Origin: Bacillota bacterium
Lineage (GTDB): Bacteria > Bacillota_A > Clostridia > DSM-8532
Length of the DNA stretch: 20,680 nt
Direction of reading: 5' to 3'
NCBI GenBank assembly: GCA_023424865.1
Contig: JAFADM010000374.1
Location: 1-20,680 of the forward strand
Made by a program: the position numbers and the translations under genes. The notes under the pieces were generated by a model that worked only from the letters and a program-made list of their open reading frames with translations, searched no databases and was not told the DNA's origin. How positions within the stretch are numbered: the first letter of the stretch is position 1; each line of letters starts with the position of its first letter. Positions 9,099 to 16,293 of the stretch are shown one piece after another.

Positions 9099-9118
9099 TA
9101 CCCTCACATGTGGGGATA
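9099..9118. promoter_or_regulatory. Operator-like palindrome between the cupin and sialidase-like genes
   Basis: TACCCTCACATGTGGGGATA is an imperfect palindrome centred on CACATGTG: TA and CC pair outward around the 8-bp core, with one C/A mismatch and one G-T wobble. It lies in the 85-bp gap just upstream of the sialidase-like gene. It has no loop and no T-run, so it looks more like a protein-binding site than a terminator. No regulator is linked to it by the sequence. Confidence 0.3.
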
Positions 9119-9126
9119 CCGCCTTT

Positions 9127-9477
9127 TTACACCTCGTATTCCGGACGCATGGGAGAAAAGACCTCGATGAACTCGGTATCCTCCAGAGCTTCTGTGCTGT
9201 GATATTCCATGGAATCCCAGACATAGCCTCCACCGGGACCGATTTCTCCTTCCTCGTAAACCTTTTTGTCCGAATCGGCCAGCTGGTATTTCAGCCTGCC
9301 CGAGAGCACGTACCCGTTCTGCACGGCTTTATGGTTGTGGATCTCAAGTTTGGATCCCTTTTTCATGGTGAAATGGCACAGCATGGTTTCGTTATTATAG
9401 GAAAGGTTGGTCTTCACAAGGCCGGGGCGCATCTCGATTTGTTTTTCAAGGGTCAGATTTGTAATCTTGCGGCTCAT
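9127..9477 (-). CDS. KdgF-like small cupin protein
   Basis: A 116-residue single-domain cupin. Motif 1 carries H47-x-H49-x3-Q53 followed by GYVLSG, motif 2 carries H93 (MEYHSTE), and the protein ends IEVFSPMRPEYEV. The two His, Gln and later His agree with the metal site of KdgF, and the closing FSPMR resembles the KdgF C-terminal active-site segment; its usual Asp two residues before that Phe is Glu105 here. KdgF opens 4,5-unsaturated uronates released from pectin or alginate to the linear keto form. The similarity suggests a role on an acidic or unsaturated sugar, but small cupins are hard to place and the exact reaction is uncertain. The ATG overlaps the stop of the transaldolase-like gene by 4 nt (ATGA), implying coupled translation. 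Confidence 0.7.
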   Translation of the reverse strand: MSRKITNLTLEKQIEMRPGLVKTNLSYNNETMLCHFTMKKGSKLEIHNHKAVQNGYVLSGRLKYQLADSDKKVYEEGEIGPGGGYVWDSMEYHSTEALEDTEFIEVFSPMRPEYEV

Positions 9478-10529
9478 AATCCCATTTCCTCCTTAAGGGC
9501 TTCAATTTCCCGGATAAGGCTGTCCCAGCCTTCAATAAACAGGCTGCGGAAAAGCGCTACCGGGGCAAAATTGGCATAATCCCCGGGGCTCAGGCCGTCG
9601 GCGCAGTAAGCACGCTTAAAATCAGGAACTTGCCGCATGAGCTCGTCAAAAACGTATTCCGCAGCCGATGTGTCCATGCGGTTGATAACAGGAGTGTCCT
9701 TAGCAATAAGCGTATGGGCATCCTTCCAGTTGAGGGTGATATGGACATGGCCACCTACGAACTCGGTAAAGTGATGGGGGCCTCTGGCGCCTCCGCCCAG
9801 AAGGATTCCCGGATATCCCTGCCTGCCCATAAGGCGGTATTGTCTTCGAGTGAGCAGGGTGCCGGCCTGGAAGAGAATATCCGGCTCGATGTTTATTTCA
9901 CCCCGATCGTACTGCATTCTCAGGCACTGGTCAAAGATACCCGCGATGCAGGTGACAAAGAAGGGCGGGGTTTTGCCTGATAAAGAGGAAGAGGATTTGT
10001 AAGTTTCGCAGGCTGCAACCACCTGGGACATACTCATGATTTCGGTGGCGATGATGGGAATATCCCGGCGCACCAGCTCGTCAATGGCCGTCAGACCCGC
10101 TTGGGTAACCGGTATTTTTGCAAGGTAGTTAGGCCCGAGGGAAATGCCTGCAAGGGCTTCGTTAACAATGCAGTCCGGATCCTCCTCTGCATAGGGATCC
10201 CCCTGGAGGGAAACCAGTCCGGCACGCCCTCGGGAGTCCTGGAACAGGGAAGAAAAGTGGCCCATTAAATTTTCTACGGCGCTTCTTTGAGCAAGAACCG
10301 CTGCCTTCCTTACATCGCCTGTGGTGTGAAGGGCCTGCTGCAGCCATTTAAGAGCTTTGGGCCGCATTTTTGGAGCTGCAAGCATTTTGGCCGTGTAGGT
10401 GGGGTTTGTGGTGCAGTGAACGGCGCCGTGGTTAATAGCCAGGCTAGCCTCCTCATCGGTAGGATTATTAATCCAGAAGCGGGTGGGGGTATAATCATGC
10501 ACCCTGTGAAAGTAGCTTTTCCTTTCCAT
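9474..10529 (-). CDS. Divergent transaldolase / fructose-6-phosphate aldolase-like protein
   Basis: A 351-residue protein of the TAL/FSA family. It starts at the ATG 10527-10529, preceded by GGAG. Visible family features are TTNPT (40-44), the Schiff-base lysine K138 in AKIPVTQAGLTAIDEL, IIATEIMSMSQ (about 159-169), and LLGGGARGPHHF near the C-terminal phosphate/acid-binding region. The K138 segment is closest to fructose-6-phosphate aldolases. The aspartate that begins the family (D in LDTSD of FSA or ADTGD of TalB) appears as Asn21 in FWINNPTD, and the TalB glutamate of STEVD is Gln109 (VSLQGD), as in FSA. The protein is longer than FSA (220) and TalB (317). It lies 12 bp after the transketolase C-half and overlaps the cupin gene by 4 nt. 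It probably makes or breaks a C-C bond in an unusual sugar; its substrate is unknown. Confidence 0.78.
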   Translation of the reverse strand: MERKSYFHRVHDYTPTRFWINNPTDEEASLAINHGAVHCTTNPTYTAKMLAAPKMRPKALKWLQQALHTTGDVRKAAVLAQRSAVENLMGHFSSLFQDSRGRAGLVSLQGDPYAEEDPDCIVNEALAGISLGPNYLAKIPVTQAGLTAIDELVRRDIPIIATEIMSMSQVVAACETYKSSSSLSGKTPPFFVTCIAGIFDQCLRMQYDRGEINIEPDILFQAGTLLTRRQYRLMGRQGYPGILLGGGARGPHHFTEFVGGHVHITLNWKDAHTLIAKDTPVINRMDTSAAEYVFDELMRQVPDFKRAYCADGLSPGDYANFAPVALFRSLFIEGWDSLIREIEALKEEMGL

Positions 10530-10541
10530 TGAATGTCTCCT

Positions 10542-11471
10542 TTAAATTTCGGCTGCAGCCCTGAGTATTGCATCCGGGCCAAGGCCGTATTTCAGTAAAA
10601 GCTCATTTCCGAAGCCGGACTCGGGATAGCAATCCTTAAGCCCCAGCCGAGTAACCCGGCAGGGATAATGCTCCGAGGTAAGTTCGCATACTGCGCTTCC
10701 CAGTCCGCCGATAATGTTGTGATCCTCCACGGTTACAATACGGCTGCAACGGCGTATAAGGGGAAGCAGCGTATCACAGTCAAGAGGCTTTATGGTGCTG
10801 ACATTTACAAGTGTTACACCCACACCCTGCTCAATAAGGGCCTTTGCAGCCGTAAGTGTATTGGCCAGCACGCTTCCGCAGGCCAATAGCAGCACATCGT
10901 CGCCCTGGGAAAGGAGAACGTCGGCATTAAGCGCATCGGGTGCTTCCTGACTATAAATAACAGGATCACGGCCGCTTCCAATGCGGACGTAGACAGGACC
11001 TGGAGTTAAGTAGGCAGCCTGCACAGCCTTTTTGGTCTGCTTTGCGTCGGCAGGAGCAAGGACTCTGATGCCTGGTATACTCCTTAAAATTCCTAAATCC
11101 TCAAAAAACTGGTGTGTAACACCCTCTCTTTCACCTGCCGACATGCCTGCATTTGCACCGAAAAATTTAACATTCAAACCGGGATAGGCAACAAAGGTGC
11201 GCATTTGCTCGCATGCCCGCATAACGGCAAAGCCCGCGTAGGTGCAAACATAGGGAACCATGCCAGCGGAGGCAAGCCCCGCTGCTGTCATGACGGCATT
11301 CTGCTCGGCGATACCGACCTCAATGACCCGGCCGGGGAATTCCGCCTGTAGTTCCTGAGCCCGGAAAACAGCGATAGAATCCGCACTGACCATCACTACC
11401 CTTGGATCCTGCCGCATCAGCTCTATGAGACCGGCGGTAAAAAAAATCCTTGTGCTTTCAAATTCAGTCAT
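10542..11471 (-). CDS. Transketolase, C-terminal (pyrimidine-binding) subunit
   Basis: A 309-residue protein that matches the second half of a split transketolase. It carries the catalytic glutamate E56 in EVGIAEQN, which activates thiamine diphosphate in the family. Other features are the helix PYVCTYAGFAVMRACEQMR, the substrate loop GVTHQFFEDLGILRSIPG (H120), and a C-terminal Rossmann-like domain. The start ATG (11469-11471) follows AGGAGG by 8 nt and overlaps the N-half gene by 8 nt, so the two subunits are made together and should assemble as an alpha2beta2 enzyme. Split transketolases of this kind are commonly specialised, for example in apulose-4-phosphate or sulfofructose routes, whereas housekeeping transketolase is usually one chain. 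The ketose transferred here is unknown. Confidence 0.9.
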   Translation of the reverse strand: MTEFESTRIFFTAGLIELMRQDPRVVMVSADSIAVFRAQELQAEFPGRVIEVGIAEQNAVMTAAGLASAGMVPYVCTYAGFAVMRACEQMRTFVAYPGLNVKFFGANAGMSAGEREGVTHQFFEDLGILRSIPGIRVLAPADAKQTKKAVQAAYLTPGPVYVRIGSGRDPVIYSQEAPDALNADVLLSQGDDVLLLACGSVLANTLTAAKALIEQGVGVTLVNVSTIKPLDCDTLLPLIRRCSRIVTVEDHNIIGGLGSAVCELTSEHYPCRVTRLGLKDCYPESGFGNELLLKYGLGPDAILRAAAEI

Positions 11472-12288
11472 GCAGCATACCTCCTAAGGCGTTGACGGCG
11501 TCGGCATATTCCTCTTTGGTGGGTGTACGCTTATGCCAGGCGTTGTTATGCTCCATAAAGGGGACGCCCTTACCCTTTATTGTGCGGGCAATGATGCAGG
11601 TGGGCGTGTCCTCGCAGGCCCGGGCCTTCTCGGCCGCATCCAAAATGGCAGCGTAATCGTGCCCGTCTATGGAAAGCACATTCCATCCGAAGGCCTGAAA
11701 CTTTTCGGGGATATTGATAATTCCGCCCACGGCCTCAACCGTTCCTCCCGACTGCATGCCATTGTTGTCAATAAAGAGAGTGAGGGAACCCAGACGGTAT
11801 TTAGGTGCTGCCTGGGCGGCTTCCCAGAGCACGCCCTCCCCCAGCTCACCGTCCCCGCACAGAACATAGGTGCGGTAGTCTTTTCCGGTGAGCCTTCCTG
11901 CCATAGCCATACCGAAACCGGCACCCAGGCCATTGCCCAGAGAACCGGTGGTCATATCCACTCCGGGGGTTTTCTTCATATCGGGGTGCCCCTGCAGCAG
12001 GGAATCCATTTTGCGAAGGCTGGGGTATTCCTCTTTTGAGAAAAAGCCCTTCATGGCAAGTGCCGCATAGAGGGCGGGGCAGGCATGCCCTTTGGAGAGA
12101 ATGAAACGATCCCTGTCCGCCCACCGGGGATTTTTCGGGTCCACCTTCATTATCTTGAAATAAAGTGTTGTAATAATATCCGCCGCCGAAAGGCTTGGGC
12201 CAAGATGCCCGTCACCGCTGCGGTATACCATTTCGATGGCATCCAGGCGCAGCTGGGCAGCGGTACCGGAGAGTTCACAGGGAGTCAT
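11464..12288 (-). CDS. Transketolase, N-terminal (diphosphate-binding) subunit
   Basis: A 274-residue protein covering the diphosphate-binding half of transketolase. It has H28 in GDGHLGPSLS, KGH (66-68), the thiamine diphosphate/magnesium motif starting GDG at 145-147 and closing with DNN (174-176), and the glycine-rich GSLGNGLGAG before it. The ATG (12286-12288) follows AGGAGG at good spacing. It overlaps the racemase-like gene by 14 nt and the C-half gene by 8 nt. With its partner it would move a two-carbon ketol unit between sugars. No full-length transketolase is present in the window, so a dedicated enzyme for this operon is the simplest reading. Confidence 0.9.
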   Translation of the reverse strand: MTPCELSGTAAQLRLDAIEMVYRSGDGHLGPSLSAADIITTLYFKIMKVDPKNPRWADRDRFILSKGHACPALYAALAMKGFFSKEEYPSLRKMDSLLQGHPDMKKTPGVDMTTGSLGNGLGAGFGMAMAGRLTGKDYRTYVLCGDGELGEGVLWEAAQAAPKYRLGSLTLFIDNNGMQSGGTVEAVGGIINIPEKFQAFGWNVLSIDGHDYAAILDAAEKARACEDTPTCIIARTIKGKGVPFMEHNNAWHKRTPTKEEYADAVNALGGMLHD

Positions 12289-12979
12289 AGTTTGCCTCCT
12301 CCGAGAGTTTTTCGACTATTTTTTGAATGTCCAAAGCACCGTAACGGGGACTGGAATAGACAGGCTTTCCCGTGGCAAGGGAGATAGCCTTTTCACAACC
12401 TGCCATGGAGCCCTGAGCCAAAAGGAAGCAGTCCACCCTATCGCTTAAGGGTAGGGCTCTGGCCACCAGCAGTTCCTCCAGCTGTTGGGCTGAAACACCG
12501 AATGCGCCTTCTGCCAGCGTATCGACAAGTGTTACGTTCCGGCCTTCCTGTTCGGCCATATTCCTTATAAGCCTTTTGGTGGGCTCCAGGGTGGCGGAAA
12601 GCGTAGCGATTACGCAAATCGTTCTGTGCTCTCCCACCGCAGCCCGGGCCATGCCTTCATCGATACGGACAAAGGGAATCTGCATTTTTTCAAAAAGGGG
12701 TTTTGCTGCGTCTGCAATATCACCTACGGAGGAGCAGGCGTTGTAAACAATATGGGCTCCCTGCTGCACCGCGTGAAGGTAGAGTGCCGAAAGCCGGCGC
12801 ACCGCCGGTGGGGACGGGCTCCCGTTGACAATGGCATCTTCAATAATGTCCGGGGCGCTGAATGAAAGAAATGTGACCGGACGGTCGATGAGAACCTGTT
12901 TTATGGAACTTTCCACCAGGTTCACCAAACTTGTGGGCATGCCGGTATAAACCACGGCAATTTTCAGAGGTTTCAACAT
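12275..12979 (-). CDS. Asp/Glu racemase superfamily protein, function unknown
   Basis: A 234-residue protein. The start ATG (12977-12979) follows AAAGGAG; a longer open frame reaches back into the GntR gene and is not used. The fold is indicated by the beta-strand start LKIAVVYTGMPT, the first-half cysteine C82 in VYNACSSVGD, a central IPFVRIDEGMARAA, and ICVIATLSATLEPT in the second half. This superfamily includes amino-acid and hydantoin racemases, maleate isomerases and arylmalonate decarboxylase, which use one or two cysteines. Here the second canonical cysteine position is in LLAQGSMAG and lacks Cys, so a two-base racemase mechanism is unlikely. A one-cysteine isomerase, epimerase or decarboxylase is possible. 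Its place directly before the split transketolase ties it to the same pathway. Confidence 0.72.
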   Translation of the reverse strand: MLKPLKIAVVYTGMPTSLVNLVESSIKQVLIDRPVTFLSFSAPDIIEDAIVNGSPSPPAVRRLSALYLHAVQQGAHIVYNACSSVGDIADAAKPLFEKMQIPFVRIDEGMARAAVGEHRTICVIATLSATLEPTKRLIRNMAEQEGRNVTLVDTLAEGAFGVSAQQLEELLVARALPLSDRVDCFLLAQGSMAGCEKAISLATGKPVYSSPRYGALDIQKIVEKLSEEANYDSL

Positions 12980-13095
12980 AAGCTTTAACTCCTTTATCCT
13001 TTCCTTTTCCGGTAATCGTTTTCTTAAAAAGGAATGAGTCTTATATACCAGATGGCGATTGTGGAGTGCGGGAGCCAGGCGGCAAGCTTCAAAGA

Positions 13096-13833
13096 TCAGC
13101 TTTCGGAGTGCTCTTCCCTTTTGCCCTCGCTCCACATATCGTAGTGGTCGTTTATGGTTTCCAGAACACGCTCGCTTTGCCGGTTGATGATGACATCGGC
13201 CAGCAAGCGGTGGCAATCGATAAAGTATTGTACATTGCCTGCCTCCATACCCCTTCGAATGGTCTCTCTCCTGCTGGGGATGGTGAGCTTGGTGATAACC
13301 TGGCTCAGATTGGGGAGCAGGGCATTATGAGCTGCCGCTTCAATGCTGCGGTGAAAGTTTATATCGCACTGGAGCAGAATTTCCAAATTACCGTTGAAAT
13401 GCTGCAATTGGTGAATAAACTCTTCACATTGGCTGCGGATGTTTTCCATATCCTTTTCCGTGCCCTTGGCTATGGCCAGCTGGGCTACTCCCTGATCAAA
13501 AACCCGGCGCACTTCAATAAGATCCTCCAATGCACTCTGCTCCACAATCATTCCGTAAAGTACAGGATTAAACATGCGCTCGGAATAGGTACCGGCAACA
13601 TAGGTTCCTTCCGCCCGCCGTATTTCCAGTACGCCCAGGGCTACCAGTACCTTTACCGCCTCACGCACCGGGTTTCGTCCAACGCCAAGAGCCTCCGAAA
13701 GCTGCTCCTCCGTGGGGATTTTATCACCCGGCTTGTACTGCCTGCTGAGGATTGCGTCAGTAATACGCTCCATTACAAGATCCACCACAGAGCGGTTATT
13801 TATGGGCTTCATTCCAAACTCATTCTTATCCAT
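13096..13833 (-). CDS. GntR-family transcriptional regulator, FCD (FadR) subfamily
   Basis: A 245-residue protein starting at the ATG 13831-13833, preceded by AAAGGA; a longer open frame to 13971 overlaps the GH127 gene and has no better signal. Residues ~14-80 are the winged helix-turn-helix, with the hallmark KPGDKIPTEEQLSEALGVGR and PVREAVKVLVALGVLE. Residues ~100-235 form the all-helical FCD ligand domain. Its metal-site residues are visible as D157 and H161 (DINFH), H208 (DCHRL) and H230 (NDHYD). FCD regulators usually sense organic acids or uronates and are often local repressors. It lies inside the operon, 95 bp after GH127 and 116 bp before the racemase-like gene, which suggests autoregulation of the whole set. 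Confidence 0.92.
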   Translation of the reverse strand: MDKNEFGMKPINNRSVVDLVMERITDAILSRQYKPGDKIPTEEQLSEALGVGRNPVREAVKVLVALGVLEIRRAEGTYVAGTYSERMFNPVLYGMIVEQSALEDLIEVRRVFDQGVAQLAIAKGTEKDMENIRSQCEEFIHQLQHFNGNLEILLQCDINFHRSIEAAAHNALLPNLSQVITKLTIPSRRETIRRGMEAGNVQYFIDCHRLLADVIINRQSERVLETINDHYDMWSEGKREEHSES

Positions 13834-13928
13834 GTCTGTTCGTCCTTTCCTTATTGCCAATGGGTTACTTCGTAAAAACAACCGATCAAAGGGATACTTT
13901 TTTACTATTCTGCCGGGTGAAAAGGGCT

Positions 13929-15908
13929 TTAGGCCGACGGTAATTCCAGTTGATAATGTATGGGCATCCAAATACGCATCTCCCCGAAGCCCCGGTTATC
14001 CCAGGCGAAATAGGGGATCAGGCGAAGAGGGACTTTTTGAAGGCCTCCAACCTTGAGGGGCTGATACAGGGCATCGGGCCGGTATTGTGTTTTATGCAGG
14101 CAGGCTCCTTCTGTTTCAAGTGCAATCATATGCTTACCCGAAAGCTCAATGGGAACCTCTGCAAAACCGGCATTGGACAACAGGAACAAATCGTCAAGGG
14201 TGTTCACGGATGCGTCAGGGCTTTCAAGACAGTAGACCAGGGGGCCTCTTTCCACACAGACCTGATTGGCATCCTCTTCAACCAGAGGATGGGCCACAGT
14301 GTACCGGGCCGGCATATCCAAAAAAAGCTCAACGGAAGCATCCTTGGGATGCTCAATATAAACCTCGGCGTACTGCCCCGCATCAGCGGCGCCAAGGTCC
14401 CTTTGACGGCCGTTCCAGGAAATATACCCCTTTTCCATCCAGGCAGGAATGCGGAGCTTGAGGGTAAACCCCTTATCAGAAGCGGCTTGTGTGACGGTAA
14501 AACGAATCGCTCCCTGCCAGGGATAGTCGGTTTCCTGACACAGGGTAAAATCTGCGCCGTTTTTCAGCTGAAAACGGGCCTTGCTGGATCCGTACAGTCC
14601 CGTCCAGACAGTATCGTCGGTTTGCATATAACAGTATTCTATAACCTGCATGAGGCTGCGGGACAAATTCGTTGGGCAGCAGAAACAATGGAAGGTGTCT
14701 GTCCGCTCAAGAGGCCACATGAGGGGGTAATCCAGCTTTCTGGCCCGGCGCAGGGTGTTTTCGTAGAAGTATTTGCTGCCGTCAAGGCTCACGGCGGCCA
14801 GGGCCAAATTAAAGGTAGCACGCTCAATAAAATCAAAATATTGGGCATCCGGTTTGATGGCAAACATTCGAAGAGCCCAAAAAATACTTCCAAGGGTTGC
14901 GCAGGTTTCATTGTAAGCCGTGACATTTGGCAGCTGGTATTCATAACCGAAGGCCTGATGGACATACTGGGCTTTTGTAAACAGTCCGAAGGGGGATGTG
15001 CCGGTATAAAGGGCACCGCACCCGCCTGTGATGTAAAGCTTTTTTGTGCAAAGGTTTTCCCAGCAGCTTTCCAGAACTGGAAGGAGAGTTTCGTCTCCGG
15101 TTTCCAGGTAGAGATCCGCAACTCCAGCGTAAAGATAAGTGGAGCGGACACCATGGCCTACAATGGTGCGGTGCTCACGCAGCGGAAGGCGGTCCTGGTT
15201 GTCATCGGTGCCGTTTTTAACCATATCGCGAAGGTCAATGGCTGTTATGGCCATGTCGAGGTATTTTTTTTCTCCTGTTGTCCGGTACAGCTCCACAAGC
15301 CCCATGTAATGGGAGGGGCACACTGCGGTCCAGGCCTTGCTGTTGGCCAGTATGTCCTCATAGGTGCGTTCAAGGTAGGCGGCGCACCGGATGGCGACCT
15401 CTAAGAAATTATCCTTGCCCGTAATACGTTTGTGGGCGCAGGCCGAGGTAAACAGATGTCCGAAATTGTATTCCTCAAAATCATTAATATCCCCGTGGCG
15501 CTTGACGCCGTTCGATACTTTTTCTCCAATAATCTGCTTGGTGGAGATATAGCCGTCGTCCAACTGAGCCAGGGCAATAAGACTGATGAATTCATCCAGC
15601 TTCAGGTCGAGCTTTTCATTCCGGCTTTTGGCATAGTCATAAACCATACCTTCCATGAGCTTGTAAAAATCCCCGTCGCCGTAAGGGGTGCCTCGAAATT
15701 GGCCCTCGCTCAGTCCCGCGGCGATGCGGAAATTCTCCACCTGATGAAAGAAGCTGTCCCTGTCGTCAAATATACTCAGCACATGGGGAATGGTAATCTG
15801 GGCGCAGTCATTGAACCGGTCCTTCCAAAAACCGTCCAGCCAGTCAATGCTGGCAAGAGGCAGCGGCACGGCTTGAGCAAACGCGCTGTTGCGGGTATCG
15901 ATAAGCAT
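13929..15908 (-). CDS. GH127-family beta-L-arabinofuranosidase-like glycoside hydrolase
   Basis: A 659-residue protein with no signal peptide, so probably cytoplasmic. The start ATG (15906-15908) follows GGAGGTAG; an in-frame ATG further upstream has no such site. The N-terminal alpha/alpha-barrel is marked by GFWKDRF, GTPYGDGDFYKLMEG and LAQLDDGYIST. The metal and nucleophile segment characteristic of the family is present: YNETCAT (E334, C336) and HCFCCPTN (C408, C410, C411), matching the zinc-thiolate centre in which one cysteine attacks the substrate in HypBA1-type enzymes. The glutamate that precedes YxLPN in the family (acid/base) seems to be Gln in HQAFGYEYQLPN. GH127 enzymes release beta-L-arabinofuranose or related sugars. 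It is the first gene of the operon, directly behind the minus-strand promoter. Confidence 0.88.
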   Translation of the reverse strand: MLIDTRNSAFAQAVPLPLASIDWLDGFWKDRFNDCAQITIPHVLSIFDDRDSFFHQVENFRIAAGLSEGQFRGTPYGDGDFYKLMEGMVYDYAKSRNEKLDLKLDEFISLIALAQLDDGYISTKQIIGEKVSNGVKRHGDINDFEEYNFGHLFTSACAHKRITGKDNFLEVAIRCAAYLERTYEDILANSKAWTAVCPSHYMGLVELYRTTGEKKYLDMAITAIDLRDMVKNGTDDNQDRLPLREHRTIVGHGVRSTYLYAGVADLYLETGDETLLPVLESCWENLCTKKLYITGGCGALYTGTSPFGLFTKAQYVHQAFGYEYQLPNVTAYNETCATLGSIFWALRMFAIKPDAQYFDFIERATFNLALAAVSLDGSKYFYENTLRRARKLDYPLMWPLERTDTFHCFCCPTNLSRSLMQVIEYCYMQTDDTVWTGLYGSSKARFQLKNGADFTLCQETDYPWQGAIRFTVTQAASDKGFTLKLRIPAWMEKGYISWNGRQRDLGAADAGQYAEVYIEHPKDASVELFLDMPARYTVAHPLVEEDANQVCVERGPLVYCLESPDASVNTLDDLFLLSNAGFAEVPIELSGKHMIALETEGACLHKTQYRPDALYQPLKVGGLQKVPLRLIPYFAWDNRGFGEMRIWMPIHYQLELPSA

Positions 15909-15930
15909 GGTTCTACCTCCATAAGATACT

Positions 15931-15941
15931 ATGTACAACAT
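15931..15941. promoter_or_regulatory. Candidate operator downstream of the operon promoter
   Basis: ATGTACAACAT is an inverted repeat (ATGT/ACAT around a 3-nt centre). It lies between the predicted transcription start (about 15953) and the ribosome site of the GH127 gene, where a repressor would block transcription. Its size and ATGT/ACAT arms are compatible with FCD-type GntR operators, and a GntR gene is in the operon. The pairing of regulator and site is inferred only from proximity. Confidence 0.3.
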
Positions 15942-15959
15942 CCTACGTTCCATGTATCA

Positions 15960-15988
15960 AGTATATGCTTCCGATTTGATATTTACAA
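15960..15988 (-). promoter_or_regulatory. Promoter of the glycosidase/transketolase operon
   Basis: On the minus strand, TTGTAA (15983-15988) and TATACT (15960-15965) are separated by exactly 17 nt. Transcription would start near 15953, about 45 nt before the GH127 start codon. No other good core promoter is seen in the short gaps between the following genes, supporting a single long transcript. Confidence 0.7.
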
Positions 15989-16293
15989 GAGTATTAGGAA
16001 TACTAGGTTTGAATTCTTTCAGATATTTTATTTAAGGCTATTTAAGGCCTGGGCAAAGCGGCTGAAACCTGTTCCGGTTAACTAAACTACCCCTTAATCG
16101 GAGGACAGTGGTTGAAAGCGGTAGCTTTTCTTCCGGCAGCTGTGGGTTGCAAGTATCAGGGCAATGGTTTGTTGGGTTGTTCCGCCATGCGTCCCTTCAG
16201 GAAGAAAACCGGGTGTTTTTGGAGGGAACAGAAAAAGCCATTTTGGTTTCTTTTCTCCAAATGAGATTCACGAGCAATAACAGATTATGGCCC
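15989..16293. other. Unassigned gap between the divergent operon and SRP RNA promoters
   Basis: No convincing gene, tRNA or repeat is seen. Open frames in this stretch run into the SRP RNA and have no ribosome site. The main structure is an imperfect hairpin at 16069-16108 (CTGT, TCCG and TTAA arms pairing with TTAA, CGGA and ACAG, around a loop rich in C and A) without a T-run. A tRNA-Ser, common before this RNA in Clostridia, is not present. Confidence 0.5.

Noticed and set aside
13950..15404. 484-codon plus-strand open frame opposite the GH127 gene
   Set aside because: The opposite strand has complete GH127 motifs with a good ribosome site; the plus-strand product is low-similarity shadow sequence.
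16100..16210. Possible tRNA-Ser upstream of the SRP RNA (GGAGGAC start)
   Set aside because: No cloverleaf, T-loop or matching acceptor end could be formed.
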